This document shows positions 44,414 to 53,857 of a stretch of 64,000 bases of DNA, one piece after another. This stretch comes from Coriobacteriaceae bacterium (lineage in GTDB: Bacteria; Actinomycetota; Coriobacteriia; Coriobacteriales; Coriobacteriaceae). The notes under the pieces are model-generated. The model saw only the letters and a list, made by a program, of their open reading frames with translations. It had not been told where the DNA came from and did no database searches. The first letter of the stretch is position 1; each line of letters opens with the position of its first letter. A program made the position numbers and the translations under genes. The DNA lies in NCBI GenBank assembly GCA_902835305.1, contig CADFMD010000003.1:1-64000 (forward strand), read 5' to 3'.

Positions 44414-46174
44414 GTGGCCGACCAGGACATCAAGATGCTCATCGAGCGCATTATGGCCGAGGCCCGGACCCATCAGTCTGCTCGCTTCTCAAACGAAGTC
44501 TATGCTGACGAGCCGATTCTCAAAACCGGTCGTCAAATGCAGAACTTCCTCCCCGACCAGTACCGCAAGATGCGCGAGATATCGCGTTGGCAAGAAGACC
44601 CCAAAGGCGGCGCGGGTCGCTGGCTTTCGGAAGCCGAGCTTTTCTACCGCCAAGGCCTGTTGATGGCCGACTTTGAAGACGACTGCCCCTACAACGGCAC
44701 ATTCAAGTCGTACTTTCCCACCTACAACGCCATGAGCGATCGGCAGCTGCGCGGCTATTTTACTTGGCGCGCCCAAGTGCGACGCGGAACCGTCGAGGAA
44801 ACGTCTACGTCCTTTGCCTTCCTGTATCTCTATGAGCTGATCTGCGGCATTGGCGTTGATGACCCGCTCGATGGCTTTAGCAAGATCAAGGCCTTTTGGG
44901 ATGCCTACCGTGCCTTCGAGCCCGGCATCGACCGGTTTGCACGCGTGTGGCTGCAAGATTACGCCGTATTCCACGGGCTCGACCCCAAGCTGCTTCGCGA
45001 CTCTAAAACCGTCATGTTCGATAACGCCCTTATCGAGCTGCGGCGCGCGGCTCGAGACCTTGCGCCTACACCGACGCCGTCGGACTTGGCCCCCAAGCGC
45101 CGCAAGACCTCCGAGCCTACGCTCCCCCTTCCGCCCGACGAGGCGGGCGAGGAGCGACTCATGGCCGCCATCAATGCCCTCTCCACGTACAACCTCAATA
45201 ACTCAAGACTCGATCGCGGCCACCATCGCGACCTACGCCACGTGGCATGCGCCGTATATGTCCGTATGGCGCGCTACTATGACACACACCGAAAGACCGG
45301 CATCGTAGCGAGCTTGTTTGGGGAGGAGACGACCATGCCCTACACCATGTTTGCCTCGGCCGTGTTCTTTGCGCCTAATCGCCACGAGGATTGCGAATAC
45401 CGTCTGGACCCCATCCATATTTACCGTTGCCAAAATGGCTTTTGGGAATGCATGCGAATTCATGGCAGCAGGCAAAAGAGCAGCAAGCTTGGTGAGATGA
45501 TGCGCGCCTGCGACCAACGCCTGCGCCTGGCCCTAGACCCCACCCACCCCCTAAAGGAGGAGAAGGTCCCCAAATATCTAGCCAAGATCATCGATGACGA
45601 GATCGTGGCATGGCTTTCGTGGGACGCCGCGCACCAACCCGTCAAGATCGATATCGACCTGAGCCAGCTGGGGCACATTCGGAGCGTCGCCGCGCAAACG
45701 CGTGAAGCGCTTTTGATTGATGAGGAGCGCGAGGACGATGTGCTCGCAGAGGTCGATACGGCGGATTCCGAGCAGCCGAAAGCCGAGCCCGCAGCAGACG
45801 CGTTTGTCAAGCCGGTCGAGGCACCCATTCGGCAGGACGAGGCCGACGAGCCGACCATATCCACCGAACAGTTTGGTGTCGTGGCACCGCTGCTCGCACC
45901 GACGCCCGCGTTCGCAGCTGCTGCGCCCGCTGACGCCGCGAACGAACTCGCGCCTGCCGCAACCGCGTATTTGCGCGCACTGCTCGAGCAAAACGCAGCG
46001 CAAGCGACATCGGCAGTGGAGGGGTCGGGCCAGAGCGAGGATATGCTCGTCGACAGCATCAACGAGGCGCTCTTTGACCTGGTGGGTGACACCGTTATCG
46101 AGTTTGGAGCGGCAGGGCCGCAGATTATCGAGGACTACGAAGCAGACGTGAGAGGATACCTAGACCATGAGTGA
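44414..46174 (+). CDS. TerB_N/TerB_C domain protein
   Basis: A 586-residue protein. Residues about 50-240 match TerB_N (QLRGYFTWRAQVRRGTV, FAFLYLYELICGIG), the middle carries a helical domain, then an acidic Ala/Pro-rich linker (about 430-530), and the C-terminus matches TerB_C (LVDSINEALFDLVGD then IIEDYEADVRGYL). Such proteins are reported next to a DUF2791 ATPase and an Lhr-like helicase in predicted DNA-processing systems. No catalytic site is visible; it may be a scaffold or sensor. It starts at a GTG after AGGAGAG and overlaps the ATPase gene by eight bases. Confidence 0.85.
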   Translation: MADQDIKMLIERIMAEARTHQSARFSNEVYADEPILKTGRQMQNFLPDQYRKMREISRWQEDPKGGAGRWLSEAELFYRQGLLMADFEDDCPYNGTFKSYFPTYNAMSDRQLRGYFTWRAQVRRGTVEETSTSFAFLYLYELICGIGVDDPLDGFSKIKAFWDAYRAFEPGIDRFARVWLQDYAVFHGLDPKLLRDSKTVMFDNALIELRRAARDLAPTPTPSDLAPKRRKTSEPTLPLPPDEAGEERLMAAINALSTYNLNNSRLDRGHHRDLRHVACAVYVRMARYYDTHRKTGIVASLFGEETTMPYTMFASAVFFAPNRHEDCEYRLDPIHIYRCQNGFWECMRIHGSRQKSSKLGEMMRACDQRLRLALDPTHPLKEEKVPKYLAKIIDDEIVAWLSWDAAHQPVKIDIDLSQLGHIRSVAAQTREALLIDEEREDDVLAEVDTADSEQPKAEPAADAFVKPVEAPIRQDEADEPTISTEQFGVVAPLLAPTPAFAAAAPADAANELAPAATAYLRALLEQNAAQATSAVEGSGQSEDMLVDSINEALFDLVGDTVIEFGAAGPQIIEDYEADVRGYLDHE

Positions 46175-47471
46175 TACCGCATCCGCAGCACCCCGTGTGC
46201 CCAAGCGCGTCGCCGCCGTCATTCTCAACTCGCTCAAGGGCGGCGTTGTCCCGCGCATCGGCCTTCCTTACATCACCGTAGGGCGCGAGGTCGAAATCCG
46301 CGCCCTGCTCACCGATCTGAGTCTCATCGCTGACGGCGGCGCGAGCTTCCGCTTTCTGGTCGGTCGTTACGGCGCCGGCAAGAGCTTTTTGCTCCAGACC
46401 ATCCGCACGCACGCCATGGGCGAGGGATTCGTCATCGCCGATGCCGACTTATCCCCTGAACGCCGTCTGCAGGGCGGCCAGGGACAGGGCCTTGCCACCT
46501 ACCGTGAGCTCATCCGCAACATATCGACCAAGACGCGCCCCGAGGGCGGTGCGCTCAACCTTATCCTGGATCGCTGGGTCGCCTCGTGTGCCGATGCCGA
46601 CGAGTCTGCCGTCAATGCCCAACTGGCCCCACTCGAGGAAATGGTCCACGGCTTCGACTTCGCCCGCATGCTCCGCCGCTACCGCGCGGCCGTATCCGAG
46701 GGCGACGAAGAAGCTATGAGCCGCGTGACCAAATGGATTCGCGGCGAGTACCGCACCAAGAGTGAGGCACGCGCCGAGCTGGGCTCCTCGACCATCATCA
46801 GCGATGACGACTGGTACGACTACGTTAAGCTCATTGCGCGCTTTTTGGTCTGCAGCGGCTACAAGGGCATGCTGGTGCTCATCGACGAGCTCGTGAATCT
46901 GTATAAGATTCCCAACGCCATCACGCGCCAATACAACTATGAGAAGATCCTGACCATGTACAACGACACGCTCCAGGGCAAGGCGCAGTACCTGGGCATG
47001 ATCATGGGCGGCACGCCAACCTCCATCGAAGACCGCCGCCGTGGCGTGTTCTCCTACGAGGCCCTGCGAAGTCGACTCGCTCAGGGCCGCTTTGCACGCG
47101 AGGACCTTAAGGACATGCTCGCGCCCATCATCCGCCTGCAGCCACTCACCTACGAGGAATTGCTGGTGCTGATCGAAAAACTCATGCAGATCCATGCCGG
47201 ATACTTTGGCTGGACGCCCACGCTTACCGAGAACGACTTGGTAGACTTTCTCAAGATTGAGTTTGGCCGCGTGGGAGCCGATACGCACCTGACGCCGCGT
47301 GAGGTCATCCGTGACTTTATCGAGCTGCTCGATATCCTGTGCCAGAACCCCGATGCAAACGTGGCCGAGTTGCTGCAAAGCGTCGGCGGCGACGCGCTGG
47401 CGCCGGCAGCCGCAACAGGCGACACCGGCGCTGCAGACGGTGACCGCAACTTCGCCGAATTCACCATCTAA
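46167..47471 (+). CDS. DUF2791 P-loop ATPase (BrxD-like)
   Basis: A 434-residue P-loop protein with Walker A GRYGAGKS (66-73) and Walker B LVLIDE (236-241), plus the family features RIGLPYITVGREVE and IMGGTPTSIEDRRRGVFSYEALRSRL-like region (from about residue 280). It is closest to the ATPase BrxD of BREX type 2 phage defence. In BREX, BrxD accompanies the BrxHI helicase, as here. No PglX methylase, PglZ, BrxC or BrxF is near, so this is not a standard BREX. Its stop codon lies in a GGGAC-core hairpin before the helicase gene. Confidence 0.82.
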   Translation: MSDTASAAPRVPKRVAAVILNSLKGGVVPRIGLPYITVGREVEIRALLTDLSLIADGGASFRFLVGRYGAGKSFLLQTIRTHAMGEGFVIADADLSPERRLQGGQGQGLATYRELIRNISTKTRPEGGALNLILDRWVASCADADESAVNAQLAPLEEMVHGFDFARMLRRYRAAVSEGDEEAMSRVTKWIRGEYRTKSEARAELGSSTIISDDDWYDYVKLIARFLVCSGYKGMLVLIDELVNLYKIPNAITRQYNYEKILTMYNDTLQGKAQYLGMIMGGTPTSIEDRRRGVFSYEALRSRLAQGRFAREDLKDMLAPIIRLQPLTYEELLVLIEKLMQIHAGYFGWTPTLTENDLVDFLKIEFGRVGADTHLTPREVIRDFIELLDILCQNPDANVAELLQSVGGDALAPAAATGDTGAADGDRNFAEFTI

Positions 47472-47506
47472 CCTGCCAAAAAGGGACAGGTTTATTTTGG
47501 CAGGTT
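47470..47506. repeat. Hairpin element with GGGACAGG core inside the TerB operon
   Basis: Arms AACCTGCCAAAA (47470-47481) and TTTTGGCAGGTT (47495-47506) are a perfect 12-bp inverted repeat; the loop reads AGGGACAGGTTTA. It overlaps the ATPase stop codon and lies about 80 bases before the helicase GTG. It may act as a partial terminator, and it matches the core of the other hairpin elements. Confidence 0.7.
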
Positions 47507-47587
47507 TTATCTGGGCAAACGTTGAAGCAGCAATGCAGCAAGCCGTTGCCAGCCGCGTTGAGAGATTCGTTTTTGAGAGGAGGCCCC

Positions 47588-50035
47588 GTGAACGCCTTTG
47601 ACAGATATGCTCCGTTTATCCAAGACTTCATCTACTCCCACGATTGGGAGAGTCTGCGCTCTATCCAGGTTGCAGCGGCAGACGCCATCTTTAACACGCA
47701 AGATAATGTGCTCCTGACGGCATCCACGGCTTCCGGCAAAACCGAGGCAGCCTTCTTTCCCATCCTGACCGAGTTTTGGGAGAACCCGCCCGCAAGCGTG
47801 GGCGCCCTCTACATCGGCCCCCTCAAGGCGCTCATCAATGATCAGTTCGTCCGTCTCAACGACCTCTGCGAAGAGGCCGATATCCCTGTCTGGCACTGGC
47901 ATGGCGATGTCTCGCAGTCGCACAAGGCTAAGCTCATCAAAAAACCGAGCGGCATCTTGCAGATTACGCCCGAGTCACTCGAAGCGCTCTTAATCCATAA
48001 GCACATGGCGATCCCGCGCATGTTTTGCGACCTGCGCTACGTGGTCATCGACGAGGTCCATTCGCTCATGCGCGGCGACCGTGGCGGGCAGACGCTCTGC
48101 CTTATCGAGCGGCTCTCGCGCATGGCCGGCGTGCAGCCTCGACGCATCGGCCTTTCTGCCACCATCGGCGACCCCGAGCGCACGGGCGCTTTTCTCTCAC
48201 AGGGAACGGGGCGCGACTGTGTTATCCCCCGCTTTGAAGAACCGCGCCGCGTGTGGCGCATCTCCATGGAGCACTTCTACAACTCGGGTCCCCAGGCACA
48301 GCAGCGGGGATTCGAGAGCACGGGTCCTCAAGAGGCCGAAGTGCTTGCGTGCGAGCGTATCGAGGCGGCGGCATCCGCGGCACTGCCCGCCGGCGCCCAA
48401 GACATGCGTCACAGCGGACAGCTCACACAAGAGGAGCGCCGTCAACGTCGTGAGCGGGCACGGGGCAAGGCCGCTCCCAAGGACCGCCAAACTTCCTCGG
48501 CCCCCGAGGGCGAAGTCGACATCCCACGAGCGACCGAGCAGGCGCTTCTCAACCCCACCGACACGGCGCCCGACAACGCCGACCCCGGTATGGGCTATAT
48601 CTTTGAACATACGCGCGGCCGTAAGTGCCTGGTCTTTGCCAACTCGCGCGAGGAGGCAGAGGCCGTGTGCTCCATGCTGCGCAGCTACTGCGAGAGCCGG
48701 CACGAGCCCGACCGCTTCCTTATCCATCACGGCAACCTCTCGGCATCGCTACGCGAGACGGCAGAAGAGCTCATGCGCGACGAGGAACAGGCACAGACAA
48801 CCGTCACCACCTCCACGCTGGAGCTCGGCATTGATATCGGTCGCCTGGAGCGCGCGTTCCAGATCGATGCACCGTTTACCGTCAGCTCCTTTTTGCAGCG
48901 CATGGGGCGCACGGGACGCCGCGATCTTCCGCCCGAGATGTGGTTTGTCATGCGCGAGGAAGAGCCCGAGCCGCGCACGATGATGCCTGAAACGATACCT
49001 TGGAAGCTCCTCCAGGGCATCGCGCTCGTACAACTCTATCGCGAGGAAAAGTGGGTCGAGCCGCCCGAGCTCGATCGACTCCCCTACAGCCTGCTCTATC
49101 ACCAGACCATGTCGACCCTCGCCAGCACCGGCGAACTCACGCCTGCCGAACTTGCCCAGCGCGTGCTCACGCTCAGCTATTTCCACCGCGTCTCGGCCGA
49201 TGACTATCGCGTACTGCTGCGCCACCTCATCAAGATCGACCACATCCAGGTCACCGAGGGCGGTGGGCTCATTGTGGGCCTCGCGGGCGAGCGCATCATT
49301 AACAACTTTAAGTTCTATGCCGTGTTCCAGGAAAACGAGGAGTTCACTGTTCGCAGCGAGTCGGCCGAGTTGGGCACGATCGTCAATCCCCCACCGCCCG
49401 GTGAGCGCATCGCCATCGCAGGCCATTGCTGGATTGTCGAGGAAGTGGACTGGAAGCGTCATACCGTCTTTGCCACGCAGGTCAAGGGCCGTGTGCCGGC
49501 CTACTTTGGCGACTGCCCCGGTGACATCAATACACACGTACTCGAACGCATGCGCAAGACGCTCAACGAGCATGCGGCATATCCGTATCTCATGGGCAAC
49601 GCACGGGCACGTCTTGCACAGGCTCGCCATGCGGCCGAGATTTCGGGCGCAGGGACCAAGCCACTCATCAACCTGGGCGGCGATACCTGGGTGCTCTTCC
49701 CCTGGCTGGGCAGCTACGCCTTTTTGGCGCTCGAGCGCATGCTCAAGATTAAATGTGCCGCTGAGCTGGGCCTTCGCGGACTCGACCCGTCACGCCCGTA
49801 CTTTATGCAGTTTAAGATGAAGGCCGACGAGGAGACGTTCTTTGAGGTGCTCGCCGCCGAGGCCGAAAAGGACTTCGATCCCATCGAGCTCGTCTATCCT
49901 GGCGAGGTGCCTTACTTTGACCGCTACGACGAGTTTGTTCCCGAAGAGCTCGTGCGCAAGGGCTTTGCCGAAGGCGTGCTCGACATCGAAGACATGAAGC
50001 AGCGCGTTCTCGGCTGGCGCCTGGCCAAGAAATAG
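47588..50035 (+). CDS. Lhr/BrxHI-like SF2 DNA helicase
   Basis: An 815-residue superfamily 2 helicase: motif I TASTASGKT (44-52), DEVH (155-158), SATIGD (190-194), motif V TTSTLELGIDIG and motif VI QRMGRTGRR, followed by winged-helix and Lhr-type C-terminal regions. Residues about 240-320 are a charged, low-complexity insert between the helicase lobes. Lhr helicases unwind branched DNA or RNA-DNA hybrids; BrxHI is the BREX form. The GTG at 47588 has AGAGGAGG upstream. Third gene of the TerB/ATPase/helicase set. Confidence 0.88.
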   Translation: MNAFDRYAPFIQDFIYSHDWESLRSIQVAAADAIFNTQDNVLLTASTASGKTEAAFFPILTEFWENPPASVGALYIGPLKALINDQFVRLNDLCEEADIPVWHWHGDVSQSHKAKLIKKPSGILQITPESLEALLIHKHMAIPRMFCDLRYVVIDEVHSLMRGDRGGQTLCLIERLSRMAGVQPRRIGLSATIGDPERTGAFLSQGTGRDCVIPRFEEPRRVWRISMEHFYNSGPQAQQRGFESTGPQEAEVLACERIEAAASAALPAGAQDMRHSGQLTQEERRQRRERARGKAAPKDRQTSSAPEGEVDIPRATEQALLNPTDTAPDNADPGMGYIFEHTRGRKCLVFANSREEAEAVCSMLRSYCESRHEPDRFLIHHGNLSASLRETAEELMRDEEQAQTTVTTSTLELGIDIGRLERAFQIDAPFTVSSFLQRMGRTGRRDLPPEMWFVMREEEPEPRTMMPETIPWKLLQGIALVQLYREEKWVEPPELDRLPYSLLYHQTMSTLASTGELTPAELAQRVLTLSYFHRVSADDYRVLLRHLIKIDHIQVTEGGGLIVGLAGERIINNFKFYAVFQENEEFTVRSESAELGTIVNPPPPGERIAIAGHCWIVEEVDWKRHTVFATQVKGRVPAYFGDCPGDINTHVLERMRKTLNEHAAYPYLMGNARARLAQARHAAEISGAGTKPLINLGGDTWVLFPWLGSYAFLALERMLKIKCAAELGLRGLDPSRPYFMQFKMKADEETFFEVLAAEAEKDFDPIELVYPGEVPYFDRYDEFVPEELVRKGFAEGVLDIEDMKQRVLGWRLAKK

Positions 50036-50079
50036 CTAAAAGAGCCCCGTCACAAACAGACTGGTCGCAGGAAGATGTG

Positions 50080-50955
50080 CTAGTCGTGGAGGGCAGCGCC
50101 AAGGAAGTCGACGTCAAAAGGCACGGCTTCGGCAAAGGCGTAGTCGCCGTCGCTGGCGATGAGCAGGTAGTTTTCCTCGCCGCCGAACTCCGTATCGCCA
50201 CATGGGACCACCCAGGCGTGGACGAATACCTCGAGTGCCGTGGCAGCGCAGTCGCGAAGGAACGTCACATCGCTCCCCTCGTTTGCGCTCACGATATTGG
50301 CCACGTAGATACCCCCGGGGTTCAGGCTGCCCCGCACCAGGCGCAGCGCCTCAACGGTCGCCAGCTCGCGCACGGGCTCGGCACCGCCAAAGCAATCGCT
50401 CACGACCACGTCGTAGCGACGATGGCCCACGCTCGTCACACCCAGATACGAGCGAGCCTCAGCGGTAATCACCCGCAGGCGATCGCCCACCGCGTGCTCC
50501 AGTTCATCCAGATAGAACCAACGGCGCGCCAAGCGCGTAATCTCTCCGTCATACTCGATGACGTCCATGCACAAACTCTTGTGCGACATCAGCGCAAATT
50601 TGGGATAGGCAAACCCACCGCCGCCCAGCATAAGTATGCGGTCGACGCCGTGACCATAAACGTCGCGCATCACATCCTCGGCCTCAAATACGTCGTCAAA
50701 CGCACGATAGTACGCAAAGACGGGCTCCGCCCAGCGCTCGCCAACGTAACTCGCGCTTTGGTAGACGCCGCCCTGCACGAGCACACGGACCTCGTCACCG
50801 CTCTCATCGTGCACGCGTTTCACACGCGCCAACCCATTGCGAGTTCGCGCAACCTGCAGACAGGCGGCACGAACAGCGACGGCGGCCGCACCAAGCGCCG
50901 CGGCTCCCAGAGCAACGCCGGCAACGACGCCGGCAGAAACACTCGGCTTGTTCAT
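50080..50955 (-). CDS. Spermidine synthase-like methyltransferase-fold protein
   Basis: The 291-residue protein has an N-terminal hydrophobic segment (about residues 8-30) and a Rossmann domain with MLGGGGFAYPKFAL (SAM-binding-like glycine loop), VIEYDGEITRLAR (acidic residue of beta 2) and VVSDCFGG. This is the pattern of spermidine synthase-type proteins, many of which do not make polyamines. It abuts the elp3 stop with no gap, so the two are coupled. The true substrate is unknown. Confidence 0.72.
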   Translation of the reverse strand: MNKPSVSAGVVAGVALGAAALGAAAVAVRAACLQVARTRNGLARVKRVHDESGDEVRVLVQGGVYQSASYVGERWAEPVFAYYRAFDDVFEAEDVMRDVYGHGVDRILMLGGGGFAYPKFALMSHKSLCMDVIEYDGEITRLARRWFYLDELEHAVGDRLRVITAEARSYLGVTSVGHRRYDVVVSDCFGGAEPVRELATVEALRLVRGSLNPGGIYVANIVSANEGSDVTFLRDCAATALEVFVHAWVVPCGDTEFGGEENYLLIASDGDYAFAEAVPFDVDFLGAALHD

Positions 50956-52860
50956 CTAGAGCTCCTTTTGCAGATAAAGGCCATGGTCATAAAATCCAAG
51001 ATGGCGATAGTACTCGCGTGTGCCAATCGCGCTAATCACGTTGATACGCGCATAACCCGCATCCCGGGCAATCTCGCACGCACGCTCTACGAGCAAACGC
51101 CCCAACCCGTGATGCTGCGCCGCCTGGCCCTGGTCGCCCACGCGCGCCGCCATGCCATACACGTGCACCTCGCGAATCATCGCCTCGTCCGGCGTCGTCG
51201 GCAACTCGTCCGCATGTGCGGCAACAAACGAATGGTCGGGCAGCGACAACCGCAAAAAGCCCGCGATCTTGCCCTGCGGCGTCACCCACTGCAAAAAGCG
51301 CTCACGCGTCACCGGCGTCTCGTAAGCGACCTCATCAAAAGACAGTTCATCCAGGTCGGCACCCGCCGTGCTGATCTCGCGATAGCGAATCTCGCGCACC
51401 GTCGCACCGTCACCCCGAGCAGCCAGGCGGTTCTCAACGAGCTGACGCAGGTTGGGCTTCTTGTTGCCCACCATGATATCGTCGGAGCTAAAGTCGCGGA
51501 TCATGCGACTGATGCGGCAGAACGCCGGCGTCACCACGATGTCATCGGCCAACACATCAAGCAGCTCTTCCTCGGTATAGGGGCGCCACTCGCCACGCTC
51601 ATAGCAGCCCACCAGACGCGAGCCCTCGATGAGCGCGCACGGGTAGACCTTGACCTCGTCGGGCATAAAGGCCCCTTCGGTCATAAAGCGTTCGTAGTCG
51701 CGCTTGTCCCCCTCGGGCGTGGCGCCCAGCAAGTTAAGCATAAAATGCGCGTGGATCTTAAAGCCAAACAGGCGCGCAAGCGAAAACGCCCGCTCGATCT
51801 GCGCCACCGAAATGCGACGCTCGTTGATATCGAGCAGGTGCTGGTCGAGGCTCTGGATACCCATCTGGATCTTGGTGCAGCCCAGGCGGCGGATGAGCGT
51901 AAGCGCCTGCGGCGTTACAGCATCGGGGCGCGTCTCGATAACGAGTCCCACCACGCGGTGCTTCGCCGTCTCGTTGATGCGCTGCTGACGCTCGAGCTCC
52001 TCCATCGTTGCCGTCTGCCACTCAGTGACCTCGCCCCACGGCGTACCGGGACCGTACAGACGACGCACCGCACGGTTATAGCCGCCCACGGCAGCATCCA
52101 CACGCCCCTGCTCGTCGGCAACGCCGGCAGCAAGCTCGACCTCGTCTGTCGCAATGCCGGCGGCCCGATAGCGCTCGCGGCGCTCTGCTACCACAGGCGG
52201 CAGGGCATCGGCGGGAGCGTCATCGAGCAGACGCCCCGCCTCGGCACGACTGATGCCCGGACGCGCCAACATGGGGTTAGCCGCCACACCAGCCACGGCA
52301 TCGTCATTGAGCGCGCGGAAGAGCTCCGACATAAACCACGTCTGATACCCTTGCGGATAGTCGCTCCAGGTACCGCCGAGCACAATGAGCTCTATCTTGT
52401 CGATCGCATGCCCCATCTGCGAAAGCGCCGTCAAACGGGCACTCACCTGCAGATACGGGTCGAAGCAGTTTTGCTCCGCACGGGCGCATGCCGGCTCGGC
52501 GTGCAGATAGCTCTTGGGCATGCGCAGGTCGTTGGGGCAAAACAGGCAATCGCCCGAGCACGGCCACGGCTTGGTGATGACGGTAATGGTCGCCACGCCC
52601 GAAGCCGTGCGGCGCGGCTTCATACGCAGCACCTGCAGCAGTTGGCGTTCCAGATCGGAATCGACATTCCACGCAGCCCACCGAGCCGGCTCCTCACGTT
52701 TAACCCGTTGGTAGAACGGCAGCAGACGGCGCTTGGCCAAATCGCGTTTGTCGGCACCCTCACGGCGCGCCTCGGCATGTATCAGTTTGACGAGTGCCTT
52801 GTCGTCCACGGTCTCGCCGCGACGCAGAGCCTCGAGTATGTTCAAGATAATCTGTTCCAT
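50956..52860 (-). CDS. elp3: Elp3-like radical SAM/GNAT tRNA-modifying enzyme
   Basis: The 634-residue protein has a radical SAM domain with the cluster motif CSGDCLFC (Cys101, 105, 108), TRPD-containing VGLVIETRPDAVT and QMGIQSLDQ, and a C-terminal GNAT acetyltransferase domain ending in GRLLVERACEIARDAGYARI. In eukaryotes and archaea Elp3 adds carboxymethyl to wobble uridine 34 of tRNA; bacterial homologues with this layout are presumed similar. It is preceded by a 97-base gap with a strong hairpin and followed directly by the spermidine-synthase-like gene. Confidence 0.9.
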   Translation of the reverse strand: MEQIILNILEALRRGETVDDKALVKLIHAEARREGADKRDLAKRRLLPFYQRVKREEPARWAAWNVDSDLERQLLQVLRMKPRRTASGVATITVITKPWPCSGDCLFCPNDLRMPKSYLHAEPACARAEQNCFDPYLQVSARLTALSQMGHAIDKIELIVLGGTWSDYPQGYQTWFMSELFRALNDDAVAGVAANPMLARPGISRAEAGRLLDDAPADALPPVVAERRERYRAAGIATDEVELAAGVADEQGRVDAAVGGYNRAVRRLYGPGTPWGEVTEWQTATMEELERQQRINETAKHRVVGLVIETRPDAVTPQALTLIRRLGCTKIQMGIQSLDQHLLDINERRISVAQIERAFSLARLFGFKIHAHFMLNLLGATPEGDKRDYERFMTEGAFMPDEVKVYPCALIEGSRLVGCYERGEWRPYTEEELLDVLADDIVVTPAFCRISRMIRDFSSDDIMVGNKKPNLRQLVENRLAARGDGATVREIRYREISTAGADLDELSFDEVAYETPVTRERFLQWVTPQGKIAGFLRLSLPDHSFVAAHADELPTTPDEAMIREVHVYGMAARVGDQGQAAQHHGLGRLLVERACEIARDAGYARINVISAIGTREYYRHLGFYDHGLYLQKEL

Positions 52861-52880
52861 GCCCCCATTGTAAAGGCAAA

Positions 52881-52910
52881 GGCGCCGGAGCCCGTCACAG
52901 CTCCGGCGCC
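52881..52910 (-). terminator. Hairpin between the DUF4097 gene and elp3
   Basis: GGCGCCGGAGC and GCTCCGGCGCC form an 11-bp stem around an 8-base loop. On the minus strand it follows the DUF4097 stop and is trailed by TTTGCCTTT, so it is a probable terminator separating the two transcripts. Confidence 0.65.
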
Positions 52911-52957
52911 TCCATCAAAGAGCATGCCTATATGTACCGATCCCCGAAAACCGCATG

Positions 52958-53857
52958 TCACTCCGGATCAAACGACATGTCGCCCGAACCGACCTCAAAA
53001 CGATACGTAGCAGACTTATCGCCGTTATCGAATTCAGAATTCAATATGGTCTCGCCATCGTAGCCAAGCGGAAGGAAATCGCTCTCGAAGTCGCCGCTGC
53101 CCAAGGTGAGGCTCGCCGTAAAGCCCGTAGAGTTCGGAACCGTTATCTCCACATCGCCCGAGTCCACGCTTACGTCCATCGACTTCGCGGGGGCCTGGTA
53201 GAGCTCGAACGTCACATCGCCCGAACCGACCTTGGCATTCAGGGTGTCGGTTACAGTGCCCGCAAACTCAACGTCTCCCGAGTCCAACGTCAGGTTGAGG
53301 TCATGACACGCAATGTCCGTGACCGTCAGATCGCCCGCTCCTACATTCGCTGTAATGCCCACCATGTTATCGGCAACTTCGCGCGGCAGTTCGACGGTAA
53401 CCGTGCGGTCAATGGCGCGCTCGTCATCACAATCGAACTGGCGAATCTTGAGCGTAGAACCCTTAACCTCGGCCAGATTTTGGGTTGCCGCATCGAAGGC
53501 GACGGTCCCCGTTGCCACGCGACCGCTTTCAATTACGCGCACCGGCCCGCCGGAGACGTGTTTGACCTCGACCGTACCCGACGTCACGTCCAAGTCAAGC
53601 GATGTGAACGCGTCGGCATCAAACGTTTCGCTCGAAAGCTGTTGAGGCCGAGCGGAATAGTTACCGCTATTCAAGGAATCGTCCTCGTCAAACGCATCGC
53701 CCATACCAGACAAGCCGGATACAACATCGTCGAAATCCCACGGTCCATCAAAATGAATCAAAGTCCGCGAAATGCCAAAGACAAGCCCGATGATGAGCAC
53801 AAACGCTCCGATGCCAATGCCCAAGCGCCTCTTAGACTCATGCGAGAGCTTCATCAT
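52958..53857 (-). CDS. DUF4097 family membrane-anchored protein
   Basis: A 299-residue protein with one N-terminal membrane segment (about 11-31) and an exported right-handed beta-helix-like domain made of repeats (TSGTVEVKHVSG; GAGDLTVTD; DSGDVEFAG; GSGDVTFEL; DSGDVEITV; GSGDFESDF; GSGDMSFD). This DUF4097 pattern is found in proteins linked to PadR/XRE regulators and is of unknown role, perhaps envelope stress. ATGs at 53857 and 53854 overlap the stop of the upstream regulator gene, so it is coupled to it. Confidence 0.85.
   Translation of the reverse strand: MMKLSHESKRRLGIGIGAFVLIIGLVFGISRTLIHFDGPWDFDDVVSGLSGMGDAFDEDDSLNSGNYSARPQQLSSETFDADAFTSLDLDVTSGTVEVKHVSGGPVRVIESGRVATGTVAFDAATQNLAEVKGSTLKIRQFDCDDERAIDRTVTVELPREVADNMVGITANVGAGDLTVTDIACHDLNLTLDSGDVEFAGTVTDTLNAKVGSGDVTFELYQAPAKSMDVSVDSGDVEITVPNSTGFTASLTLGSGDFESDFLPLGYDGETILNSEFDNGDKSATYRFEVGSGDMSFDPE

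Noticed and set aside
44414..50035. A complete BREX system
   Set aside because: Only BrxD-like and BrxHI-like genes are present; PglX, PglZ, BrxC/PglY and BrxF are absent from the window.
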